Shown here: in pieces, positions 1-6,266 of the stretch
Layout of the letters: each line of letters begins with the position of its first letter
Position numbering within the stretch: position 1 is the first letter of the stretch
Origin: JAJKIP01 sp040509055
Lineage (GTDB): Bacteria; Bacteroidota; Bacteroidia; Chitinophagales; Chitinophagaceae
DNA length: 8,447 nt
NCBI GenBank assembly: GCA_040509055.1
Contig: JBEVLT010000296.1
Span: 1-8,447 of the forward strand
Direction: 5' to 3'
Notes under the pieces: generated by a model
What the model saw: the letters and a program-made list of their open reading frames with translations, nothing else
What the model was told of the DNA's origin: nothing
Databases searched by the model: none
Program-made: the position numbers and the translations under genes

Positions 1-35
1 CAACCTGCGTGGCTGCTGCACGAAATTGATCCTGC

Positions 36-881
36 TCAAAAGCTTAAAACAGTCAGCACGGCAAAATGATCGGAAGCAAACCGTCCCTGCCAGGTCTGTG
101 AAAGCGTAGCATGCTTATTTGCTTTCCATTTACCTCTTATAAAAATGAAATCGATCGGCTGGTCGTCGGTTTCGCTGGATCTGAAGGCGTTGAACGTGCC
201 ATCCGGGCCATAATGCGGGGTAGCCGACACCTCTTTGCTATCGGTGAAATGCAGCGGGTCGGCAGCATCGGTCAGTATGCGGATCGGCTCATCGGCAGGC
301 CGGCTGTTGAAGTCACCGGTGATGATAGCCGGTGCGCTGCCTGCAATTTCTTTGACCTTTTGCAGCAGCAGCCGGGCGCTTTCCCGCCTTGCCACCTGCC
401 CGATATGATCGAAATGCGTATTGAAAGCAAAAAAGACGCGCCTGGTTTTCCGGTCCCTGAACTGCCCCCAGGTCACGATACGGGTAATGGCGGCATCCCA
501 GCTCTTGCTGCCGGGTACGGCCGGGGTTTCTGACAGCCAGAAGGTGCTGCTCTGCAATACCTGCAGCCGGGTGGTATCGAAAAAAATAGCCGAGTATTCT
601 CCTTTCTCCTTCCCGTCATCGCGGCCCACACCGATATACTTATACTGTTTCAGCCGGGTTTGCAGGTTGATCATTTGCCCGTGCAGGGCTTCCTGCACAC
701 CCAGCAGGTGCACGTCGTGAAAAAGCACCTGCGAGGCCAGGTTCTTTTCGCGGAAAGGCCAGGCATTCGCACTGTCGCTGTACAGGTTCAGCCGGATGTT
801 GTAGGTCATTACGTTCAGCTCCTGTGCATACAGGGCTGCACAGAAGAACAGCGGGGCGAGGGCGGCAGGAAGTTTTTTCAT
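36..881 (-). CDS. Secreted endonuclease/exonuclease/phosphatase (EEP) family protein
   Basis: Predicted exported metal-dependent phosphoesterase of 281 residues with the DNase I-like EEP fold. From the N-terminus the family motifs are: MTYNIR (Asn28), GVQE (Glu64, metal ligand), NTHFDH (His156), GDFNSR (Asp190, Asn192), QPIDFIF (Asp244) and the terminal SDH (Asp271, His272). All the expected catalytic and metal-binding residues are present, so it should be active. Residues 1-19 form a signal peptide (MKK, hydrophobic stretch, LYA then Q), so it should act in the periplasm or outside the cell. The Cys in the hydrophobic stretch does not sit in a good lipobox. I chose the ATG at 879-881 because the signal peptide starts cleanly there; an in-frame ATG at 897-899 would add six residues. 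It lies 49 bases downstream of leuS with no visible terminator and may be co-transcribed. Substrate unknown: nucleic acid, phospholipid, sugar phosphate and inositol phosphate are all possible for this fold. Confidence 0.9.
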   Translation of the reverse strand: MKKLPAALAPLFFCAALYAQELNVMTYNIRLNLYSDSANAWPFREKNLASQVLFHDVHLLGVQEALHGQMINLQTRLKQYKYIGVGRDDGKEKGEYSAIFFDTTRLQVLQSSTFWLSETPAVPGSKSWDAAITRIVTWGQFRDRKTRRVFFAFNTHFDHIGQVARRESARLLLQKVKEIAGSAPAIITGDFNSRPADEPIRILTDAADPLHFTDSKEVSATPHYGPDGTFNAFRSSETDDQPIDFIFIRGKWKANKHATLSQTWQGRFASDHFAVLTVLSF

Positions 882-930
882 ATGCGTTTTTATGAGCATG
901 CCATATCGAGGAAGCAGGGCATTGCTGTCG

Positions 931-3717
931 TTAAACCACCACGTTGATCATCTTATTCTTAACATAGATGATCTTTTTGGGCGTTTTGCCATCCAGCCAT
1001 TTCTGCACCGCGGCATCTGCCAGCACGATCTCTTCCACCTGCTGCTGGGTAGCATCGAGGGCAATGGTCAGCTCCGCCCTTGTTTTGCCGTTGATGGCCA
1101 CCGGGTAGGCCTTGGCCGACTCTTTTACATGTTGCCCGTCAAATACCGGGTAGGCAGCATCCAGTATGCTGCCGGCATTACCCAACTGGCGCCACAGCTC
1201 TTCCGCCACGTGCGGCGCATAGGGGGCCAGCAGCACGAGCAGCGGCTCCAGGATGGCGCGTTTGCGGCATTTCAGGTCGGTAAGTTCATTCACGGCGATC
1301 ATAAAACTGCTCACGCCGGTGTTGAAGCTGAACCGCTCCGTATCATCCTCGATCTTTTTGATCGCCTTGTGCAGTACTTTCAGCTCTGCTGGTGTTGGCA
1401 GCTCAGCGGTAACGACCAGCCCCTGCCTGCCGGGCAGGCTTTCTTCGCCGGCAAACAGGCGCCAGAGCTTTTTCAGGAACCGGTGCACCCCTTCGATACC
1501 CTTGGTATCCCAGGGTTTGCTCACTTCCACCGGACCCAGGAACATTTCGTACATGCGGAAGGTGTCGGCGCCGTATTTCGCCACCAGGTCATCGGGGTTG
1601 ACAGTGTTATATAAGCGTTTGCTCATTTTTTCGGTAAGCGTGCCGCATATATATTTCCCTTCCTCAAAGACAAACTCAGCCTCCCTGTATTCATCGCGCC
1701 ATTTCCGGAAGGCATCTGTATTCAGTTCTACTCCGTCAACAATATTTACATCTACATGGATCTCGTCGGTATCAAACTTATCTTTCAAACCAGCCGATAC
1801 AAACTGGTTGGTGCCACGCACCCTGTACACGAACCGGCTGCTTCCCTGTATCATGCCCTGGTTCACCAGCTTCTTATACGGTTCGTCAAAACCGATATAG
1901 CCCAGGTCATACAGGCTTTTGGTCCACATGCGGCTGTACAGCAAATGGCCTACCGCATGCTCGGTGCCCCCGATGTACAGGTCTACCTGGTTCCAGTAAT
2001 CTGAAACATCCCGGTCGCAGAAAGCCGTATCGTTATGCGGATCCATGTACCGCAGAAAGTACCAGGACGATCCGGCATAGCCGGGCATGGTGTTCGTTTC
2101 CAGGCGGCGGGCCGTCCATTCGGGTATATTGGCCAGCGGGCCTTCGCCATCGGGACCGGGTTTGTAGCTATCCACATGCGGCAGCTGCAACGGCAGCTCG
2201 CTTTCCGGCAGCGGTTTCGCCACCCCGTCGATCCATTGAATCGGAAACGGCTCGCCCCAATAGCGCTGCCGGCTGAAAGCGGCATCGCGCATTTTATAAT
2301 TCACCTTCCGCACACCGATTCCTTTTTCTTCCACGCGGTTGATCGCTTCGTCGATCGCGTCGCGCATCAGCAAACCATCCAGGAAACCGCTGTTTTCCAG
2401 CACGGCATCCTTGGTCGGGTTGGCTTCCCCGCCATTGTAATAGGCACCGATGATATTGGTAACGGGTATGCCGAAATGCCGGGCAAACTTATGGTCGCGC
2501 TCATCGCCGCAGGGCACGGCCATGATGGCGCCTGTGCCATAGCCGGCCAGCACATATTCGGATATCCAGACCGGTATCTTGTTGCCGTTAAAAGGATTGA
2601 GCGCATAAGCGCCGGTAAATACCCCGCTGATCTTTTTCTCGGTCATCCGCTCCCGCTCGCTCCGGCTTTTCACATAGGCAATGTATTCCTCCACCGCTGT
2701 GCGCTGCCCTTCGGCAGTAATGGCCTCCACCAGTTCATGTTCCGGCGCGATCACCATAAAGTCCACGCCGAAAATGGTATCCGGCCGCGTCGTGTACACC
2801 CGCAGCTTCTTACCCTCATCGCCTGCCCCTTCCCCATCATCCACTATTGCAAAATCGATCTCCGCCCCCGACGATTTGCCGATCCAGTTGGTCTGCATTT
2901 CTTTCATGGCATCGCTGAATTCGATACGCTCCAGCCCTTCCAGCAGCCGGTCTGCATATTCCGTGATGCGCAGGTACCATTGGCGCAGCTTCTTTTTTAC
3001 CACCGGGTAGCCGCCCCGTTCGCTCACACCGTTCACCACTTCATCATTGGCCAGCACCGTACCCAGGGCCTCGCACCAGTTTACCTCGCCGTAGCCGCAA
3101 TAAGCCAGCCGGTACTGCATCAGCACTTCCTGTTTTCTGGCCTCTTCATAGTTTTCCCATTCATCGGCGCTGAACCGCAGCGTGGCATCGCCGGGACAGG
3201 GATGGCTGGCATTGCCCTCCTGCTCAAACTGTTCGGTCAGCCCGCCGATCCGCTCCGCCTTTGCCGTTTGCCGGTTGTAAAAACTGTCAAACAGCTGCAG
3301 GAATATCCATTGCGTCCATTTGTAGTAGCTCGGATCACTGGTCCTGATCTCGCGGCTCCAGTCGTAGCAAAAACCGATATTGTCCAGCTGCTGCCGGAAG
3401 TTGGCAATGTTCTGCGCCGTGCTGACGGCGGGATGAATGCCATGGTCGATAGCATACTGTTCGGCAGGCAGGCCAAACGCATCATAACCCATCGGATGCA
3501 GTACATTGTAGCCTTTCAGCCGTTTGTACCGGGCATAAATGTCGCTGGCGATATACCCGAGCGGGTGCCCCACGTGCAGGCCGGCCCCGCTGGGATAGGG
3601 AAACATGTCCAGCACATAATATTTAGGCTTTGCGGCATCGTTGGAAACCTTGTAGGCGCCGGAATCCTTCCATTGCTGCTGCCAGTATTTTTCTATTCTT
3701 CTGAAGTCATATTCCAT
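931..3717 (-). CDS. leuS: Leucine--tRNA ligase (LeuRS)
   Basis: Cytoplasmic class Ia aminoacyl-tRNA synthetase that charges tRNA-Leu with leucine using ATP; 928 residues, somewhat longer than the E. coli enzyme. Visible motifs: the HIGH-type signature HVGH at 48-51; the CP1 editing domain, with TTRPDTIFG at about 309-317 and GAIMAVPCGDERDHKFA near 396-412, where Asp408 aligns with the editing Asp345 of E. coli; the SSWYFLRYMDP and YIGGTEHAVGHLLYSR catalytic-core blocks at 550-596; and the KMSKS-type loop, here KMSKR, at 697-701. The C-terminal anticodon-binding and tail domains follow. Residues about 145-200 form an insertion before the NWC segment (213-215), which I associate with Bacteroidota LeuRS. 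A further insertion at about 625-690 precedes the KMSKR loop, where the leucine-specific domain sits in bacterial LeuRS. It is transcribed away from ftsX. The start at 3717 gives the usual MEYDFRRIEKYWQ beginning. Very confident. Confidence 0.98.
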   Translation of the reverse strand: MEYDFRRIEKYWQQQWKDSGAYKVSNDAAKPKYYVLDMFPYPSGAGLHVGHPLGYIASDIYARYKRLKGYNVLHPMGYDAFGLPAEQYAIDHGIHPAVSTAQNIANFRQQLDNIGFCYDWSREIRTSDPSYYKWTQWIFLQLFDSFYNRQTAKAERIGGLTEQFEQEGNASHPCPGDATLRFSADEWENYEEARKQEVLMQYRLAYCGYGEVNWCEALGTVLANDEVVNGVSERGGYPVVKKKLRQWYLRITEYADRLLEGLERIEFSDAMKEMQTNWIGKSSGAEIDFAIVDDGEGAGDEGKKLRVYTTRPDTIFGVDFMVIAPEHELVEAITAEGQRTAVEEYIAYVKSRSERERMTEKKISGVFTGAYALNPFNGNKIPVWISEYVLAGYGTGAIMAVPCGDERDHKFARHFGIPVTNIIGAYYNGGEANPTKDAVLENSGFLDGLLMRDAIDEAINRVEEKGIGVRKVNYKMRDAAFSRQRYWGEPFPIQWIDGVAKPLPESELPLQLPHVDSYKPGPDGEGPLANIPEWTARRLETNTMPGYAGSSWYFLRYMDPHNDTAFCDRDVSDYWNQVDLYIGGTEHAVGHLLYSRMWTKSLYDLGYIGFDEPYKKLVNQGMIQGSSRFVYRVRGTNQFVSAGLKDKFDTDEIHVDVNIVDGVELNTDAFRKWRDEYREAEFVFEEGKYICGTLTEKMSKRLYNTVNPDDLVAKYGADTFRMYEMFLGPVEVSKPWDTKGIEGVHRFLKKLWRLFAGEESLPGRQGLVVTAELPTPAELKVLHKAIKKIEDDTERFSFNTGVSSFMIAVNELTDLKCRKRAILEPLLVLLAPYAPHVAEELWRQLGNAGSILDAAYPVFDGQHVKESAKAYPVAINGKTRAELTIALDATQQQVEEIVLADAAVQKWLDGKTPKKIIYVKNKMINVVV

Positions 3718-3903
3718 AGCTGTCTGTAACGCGCTTCGTTATTTATTCCGGTTATTTTATTTATTGCCTGGGTATCACCGCCCCTCCCGCCAACTCATGC
3801 CGATAGAGAACGATGCAGTCATTGTCCTTTTAACAAATATCTTTTGGCGGCACCGGCAATATCGGCCGGCCACAATCGTTAACGGTCAGGAAAGACTGAT
3901 TCG
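3718..3903 (-). promoter_or_regulatory. Probable long untranslated leader of leuS
   Basis: If the TATTTTTG box at 3910-3917 is the leuS promoter, transcription would start near 3903 and leave about 185 bases before the leuS ATG. This stretch has no convincing coding region. It holds a short inverted repeat, CCGGC at 3853-3857 with GCCGG at 3865-3869 across a 7-base spacer, beside a GGCCGGCC palindrome (3864-3871). The 40 bases nearest the ATG are A/T-rich when read toward leuS, with no Shine-Dalgarno sequence. A weaker alternative box, GATATTTG read on the minus strand at 3834-3841, could start a shorter leader. No riboswitch class was recognised. Confidence 0.3.
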
Positions 3904-3909
3904 GAGCGG

Positions 3910-3917
3910 CAAAAATA
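3910..3917 (-). promoter_or_regulatory. Candidate leuS promoter, -7 box
   Basis: Read on the minus strand this is TATTTTTG, a full match to the Bacteroidota -7 consensus TAnnTTTG. No good TTTG -33 element is present at the usual spacing of about 19 bases; that position overlaps the opposing ftsX box. It would give a leuS leader of about 185 bases, which is long and lowers confidence. Confidence 0.4.
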
Positions 3918-3938
3918 CTGATTGTAGGGATGAATTGC

Positions 3939-3946
3939 TATTTTTG
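3939..3946 (+). promoter_or_regulatory. Candidate ftsX promoter, -7 box
   Basis: TATTTTTG matches the Bacteroidota -7 consensus TAnnTTTG. Transcription would begin near 3952, about 25 bases before the ftsX ATG at 3977, a normal leader length. The -33 element is weak: CTG at 3918-3920 is near the right spacing, and TTG at 3922-3924 is too close. The position supports the 3977 start over any in-frame ATG further upstream, since those would lie before the transcript begins. Confidence 0.55.
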
Positions 3947-3976
3947 CCACACCCGTTCAATTTCAAAATCAATAGC

Positions 3977-4849
3977 ATGGCCCAACCTGGTAAAGCTTCC
4001 ATCAAACGCGGTAAACCTTCCTATTTCATGTCCATTATCGGTGTCACGCTGGTGTTGTTCCTGCTGGGCATCATCGGCTGGCTGGTGATCAATGCCAATA
4101 AGCTGGGCCAGTATTTCAGGGAAAGCGTGGAAGTGCGGGCCTACCTGCGCGGCGACCTGAACCCCAAAGACAGCGTGGCCCTGATGCAGTATATTTCCGG
4201 CAAGCCCTATGTCCGCACGATCAATTACGTGACCAAGGAGGAGGGCAAGCGCATTTACCTGTCCGATGGCAACGAGGACTGGGACAAGGTACTGGATGCA
4301 AACCCGCTGCCCAATGCCATCTATTTCAAGGTCAAAAACGAATACCTTACGACCGACTCGCTGGCTGCCATCCAGACCGACCTGGAAAGCCAGACCTATG
4401 TAAGCGATGTGCAATACCCGGAGTCGCTGATCGGCAAAATGAACGAGAACCTGCGCAAGATCAGCATTTACATGGGGGTCATCGCCCTTATCCTGGCTAT
4501 CGTGGTCATTATTCTTATCGACAATACCATCCGGCTGGCCATGTTCAGCAACCGCTTCCTGATCAAGACCATGCAGATGGTAGGCGCCAAGCGCAGCTTT
4601 ATTGCCAAACCGATGAATATCCGGGCCGTCATCAACGGGGCGCTGGGCGGCCTCATTGCCGCAGCAGGCGTATACCTGCTGATCCTGGTGGCCGAGCGGC
4701 AGATCAGGGACCTCAAATCCATCCGGGACAATAATATGCTGGTCATGCTGTTCGTCTCCCTGGTGATCATCGGCATCTGCATCACCCTGTTCAGCACCCA
4801 CCGCAGCGTGGTCAAATACCTGAAAATGAAGCTGGACGATCTGTATTAA
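3977..4849 (+). CDS. ftsX: Cell division protein FtsX (permease-like)
   Basis: Membrane subunit of the FtsE-FtsX ABC-type complex, which in other bacteria couples ATP hydrolysis in the cytoplasm to activation of septal peptidoglycan hydrolases. At 290 residues it has the FtsX layout: a short basic cytoplasmic N-terminus, TM1 at about 17-38, an extracytoplasmic domain at about 40-160 beginning VEVRAYLRGDLN, then TM2 (163-183), TM3 (219-238) and TM4 (253-273). The conserved loop after TM2, with NTIRLAMFSNR and MVGAKRSFIAKP (183-212), is typical of FtsX. The reading frame stays open for 71 codons upstream to 3764, but MAQPGKAS at 3977 fits the family's start and the promoter box at 3939-3946. 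No ftsE is adjacent. The next genes on the strand, DUF3098 and uppP, give an envelope context. No Shine-Dalgarno sequence is visible, as usual in this phylum. Confidence 0.93.
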   Translation: MAQPGKASIKRGKPSYFMSIIGVTLVLFLLGIIGWLVINANKLGQYFRESVEVRAYLRGDLNPKDSVALMQYISGKPYVRTINYVTKEEGKRIYLSDGNEDWDKVLDANPLPNAIYFKVKNEYLTTDSLAAIQTDLESQTYVSDVQYPESLIGKMNENLRKISIYMGVIALILAIVVIILIDNTIRLAMFSNRFLIKTMQMVGAKRSFIAKPMNIRAVINGALGGLIAAAGVYLLILVAERQIRDLKSIRDNNMLVMLFVSLVIIGICITLFSTHRSVVKYLKMKLDDLY

Positions 4850-4957
4850 AGTCCGGAAAGTGATCAGTCCGGAAAACGGAAAGCACGAAGCCGAAAGCCG
4901 GGCCTCCGGCTTCGGACTGCTGACCTCCTGCTTTCCGGCTTCGGGCCTCCGGCTTCC
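4850..4957. repeat. Cluster of GGAAG/CTTCC-type direct and inverted repeats after ftsX
   Basis: The cluster begins at the base after the ftsX stop codon. AGTCCGGAAA occurs at 4850-4859 and again at 4866-4875. CGGGCCTCCGGCTTC occurs at 4899-4913 and 4942-4956, exactly 43 bases apart. The left half is rich in GGAAAG and CGAAG units and the right half in CTTTCC and GGCTTC units, so the whole can fold into a long imperfect hairpin. The best local stem pairs 4891-4901 with 4906-4915, with one bulged A and a GCCT loop. There is no T-run after it. It may act as a weak terminator, an mRNA 3'-end stabiliser, or a dispersed intergenic repeat; it codes for nothing recognisable. Confidence 0.75.
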
Positions 4958-4974
4958 AACTACCGACTTTTCCC

Positions 4975-4981
4975 TATATTG
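4975..4981 (+). promoter_or_regulatory. Possible promoter box for the DUF3098 gene
   Basis: TATATTG resembles the Bacteroidota -7 box TAnnTTTG with one T missing, and it lies 20 bases before the ATG at 5002. No clear -33 TTTG is found upstream, where the repeat cluster ends. The 152-base gap and the repeat cluster after ftsX make a separate promoter plausible, but the match is imperfect. Confidence 0.3.
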
Positions 4982-5001
4982 CGCACCAAATCGTTCACCC
5001 C

Positions 5002-5286
5002 ATGGCAGAAATAAAAAAGACAGCCGTTCCTTCATCATCTGTGTTCACAAAGACAGCTGCATCTTCCCCTTCCATCTTCACTAAGGATAACTACCTGTGG
5101 ATGCTTGCAGGCGCCGTTGTGATCGCAATCGGCATGTTCCTGATGAGCGGAGGCGGCAGCGACGATCCCAATGTCTTCAATGCAAAGGAAGTGTACAGCG
5201 CCCGCCGCATTACGGTTGCCCCTGTCATCATCCTGCTGGGCCTGGTGATCGAGATCTACGCCATTTTCAAACGACCCAAAGCCTGA
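5002..5286 (+). CDS. DUF3098 family small membrane protein
   Basis: Small inner-membrane protein of 94 residues with no known function. A Ser/Thr-rich N-terminal tail (1-27) contains two VFTK/IFTK-like repeats and is followed by TM1 at about 30-48. A short loop carries the strongly conserved-looking block MSGGGSDDPNVFNAKEVYSARRIT (split here as MSGGGSDDPN, 48-57, and VYSARRIT, 64-71). TM2 at about 72-88 and a basic tail KRPKA complete it. I recognise this as the DUF3098 family, found in Bacteroidota next to ftsX and uppP. The basic C-terminus and TM count suggest both ends are cytoplasmic with the SGGGSDD loop outside, but that topology is inference. Position between a division gene and a lipid-carrier gene hints at an envelope role. 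The ATG at 5002 fits the family and has no competing start before the transmembrane region. Confidence 0.88.
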   Translation: MAEIKKTAVPSSSVFTKTAASSPSIFTKDNYLWMLAGAVVIAIGMFLMSGGGSDDPNVFNAKEVYSARRITVAPVIILLGLVIEIYAIFKRPKA

Positions 5287-5297
5287 GACAAGAACGC

Positions 5298-5328
5298 CGG
5301 CTACCGATGCCGGTAAATGCCGTTTTTT
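5298..5328 (+). terminator. Intrinsic terminator or attenuator between the DUF3098 gene and uppP
   Basis: A bipartite hairpin: CGGC (5298-5301) pairs with GCCG (5319-5322), and TACCG (5302-5306) pairs with CGGTA (5311-5315). The loop is ATGC and a 3-base AAT bulge sits on the right arm. Six T follow directly at 5323-5328. It starts 12 bases after the DUF3098 stop codon. As uppP begins only 45 bases later without an obvious promoter, partial read-through is more likely than full termination. Confidence 0.55.
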
Positions 5329-5373
5329 GCATCCCCGCACCAGCGGCCTCATCACCTTTTCCAATTCCTGTTC

Positions 5374-6198
5374 ATGAGCCTATTTGAAGCAGTTATTCTT
5401 GCCATCGTGGAAGGCATCACGGAATTTCTGCCCATTTCTTCCACCGGCCACATGGTCATTACAAGCTCATTGCTCGGTATTCATAAGGAAGAGTTTACCA
5501 AGCTGTACGAAGTGGCCATCCAGTTCGGCGCCATCCTGGCTGTGGTGATCTTATATGCCCGCCGGTTTTTCCGGTCGCGGATGTGGGAGTTTTATACAAA
5601 GCTGGCGATCGGGGTGATTCCGGCACTGGTGCTGGGTCTGCTCTTTTCCGACCAGATCGATCAGCTGCTGGAAAGCCCGCTGACCGTGGCGATCTCCATG
5701 CTGGCCGGCGGCATCATCCTGCTGTTTATCGACCGGGTGTTCAGGCATCCGGCTATCACCACGGACGACCAGATCACGTACCGCCACTCTTTCCTGGTAG
5801 GTCTGTGGCAGACGATCGCCATGGTGCCGGGTGTGAGCCGCAGCGCGGCCTCCATCATCGGCGGCATGCAGCAAAAGTTTACACGCCACCTGGCTGCCGA
5901 GTTCTCCTTTTTCCTGGCGGTGCCCACCATGTTTGCCGCTACGGCCCACTCACTGTTTCTCAAAAAATGGGACGAAAGCGGCGTGGTGAAAAAAGGCTAC
6001 GAGATCATTTTCGAAACACGTGAGAACACGATCGCCTTTTTTACCGGTAATATCGTGGCGTTCGTGGTAGCCATCCTGGCCATCCGCTTCTTTATCCATT
6101 ACCTGAAAGTGTATGGCTTCAACGTGTTTGGCTGGTACCGCATCATTGCCGGCATCATCCTGCTGGCGCTGCTGCTGACCGGCGTCATCAAAAGTTAA
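5374..6198 (+). CDS. uppP: Undecaprenyl-diphosphatase (UppP/BacA)
   Basis: Integral membrane phosphatase that converts undecaprenyl diphosphate to undecaprenyl phosphate, recycling the lipid carrier for peptidoglycan and other surface polymers; overproduction gives bacitracin resistance in other bacteria. At 274 residues it matches the E. coli enzyme in length. The first signature, EGITEFLPISSTGH, spans 13-26 (Glu13, Glu17, Ser23 and His26 align with E. coli Glu17, Glu21, Ser27 and His30). The second, PGVSRSAASIIGGM, lies at 152-165, with Arg156 as the expected catalytic arginine. About eight hydrophobic helices cover the rest. The start at 5374 (MSLFEAVILAIVEG) fits the family. An in-frame ATG at 5317 would add 19 non-hydrophobic, His/Pro-rich residues and lies inside the terminator stem, so I reject it. 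It follows the DUF3098 gene by 87 bases and precedes the MFS gene by 68. Confidence 0.96.
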   Translation: MSLFEAVILAIVEGITEFLPISSTGHMVITSSLLGIHKEEFTKLYEVAIQFGAILAVVILYARRFFRSRMWEFYTKLAIGVIPALVLGLLFSDQIDQLLESPLTVAISMLAGGIILLFIDRVFRHPAITTDDQITYRHSFLVGLWQTIAMVPGVSRSAASIIGGMQQKFTRHLAAEFSFFLAVPTMFAATAHSLFLKKWDESGVVKKGYEIIFETRENTIAFFTGNIVAFVVAILAIRFFIHYLKVYGFNVFGWYRIIAGIILLALLLTGVIKS

Positions 6199-6221
6199 GA
6201 CCGGTTTGCGGTTCAAATCAT

Positions 6222-6229
6222 TATTTTTA
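6222..6229 (+). promoter_or_regulatory. Weak candidate promoter box for the MFS transporter gene
   Basis: TATTTTTACC at 6222-6231 differs by one base from the TATTTTTGCC arms of the leuS/ftsX promoter region. It would place a transcript start about 30 bases before the ATG at 6267. TTTG at 6205-6208 is present but only 13 bases upstream, shorter than the usual spacing of about 19. Read-through from uppP is equally possible. Confidence 0.22.
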
Positions 6230-6266
6230 CCGTCATTTATTTTATCCCACCAAATATTGCTGTGTT

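Larger units (their letters stand above)
3908..3948. repeat. Perfect 10-base inverted repeat in the divergent leuS/ftsX promoter region
   Basis: GGCAAAAATA at 3908-3917 is the exact reverse complement of TATTTTTGCC at 3939-3948, with a 21-base spacer. Each arm contains a Bacteroidota-type -7 box (TATTTTTG, matching TAnnTTTG) pointing outward, one toward leuS and one toward ftsX. The symmetry stops at both ends of the arms: the flanking bases do not pair. It may be only two facing promoters of similar sequence, or an operator for a dimeric regulator acting on both genes; the sequence alone does not decide. Confidence 0.7.

Noticed and set aside
1..69. Possible 3' end of a plus-strand gene (frame 1, 22 codons to TGA at 67-69) entering from the left edge
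   Set aside because: Too short to recognise, and it would overlap the end of the EEP gene by about 30 bases. A second frame is also open here, so there is no support for either.
2035..3729. A 564-codon open frame on the plus strand, opposite leuS
   Set aside because: It lies wholly antisense to an unmistakable leuS. Its product is rich in His, Arg, Pro and Gln without any recognisable domain, as expected for the complement of a GC-rich gene.
3764..3976. Upstream in-frame extension of ftsX by 71 codons
   Set aside because: The added residues lack family similarity, would put a hydrophilic tail ahead of TM1, and lie mostly upstream of the likely transcription start near 3952.
4850..4957. CRISPR array after ftsX
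   Set aside because: The repeats are 10-15 bases long, irregularly spaced and of mixed polarity. There are no constant-length spacers and no cas genes.
3938..5038. A 366-codon open frame on the minus strand, opposite ftsX and the repeat cluster
   Set aside because: It is antisense to ftsX. The product is Asp/His/Gln-rich with no motif and crosses the non-coding repeats, so it is a shadow of the real gene.
5583..6023. A 146-codon open frame on the plus strand inside uppP
   Set aside because: It is a different frame of uppP; the uppP frame has both catalytic signatures and the expected length.
6199..6213. Small ACCG/CGGT hairpin after uppP as a terminator
   Set aside because: The stem is only four pairs and no T-run follows directly, so it does not qualify as an intrinsic terminator.
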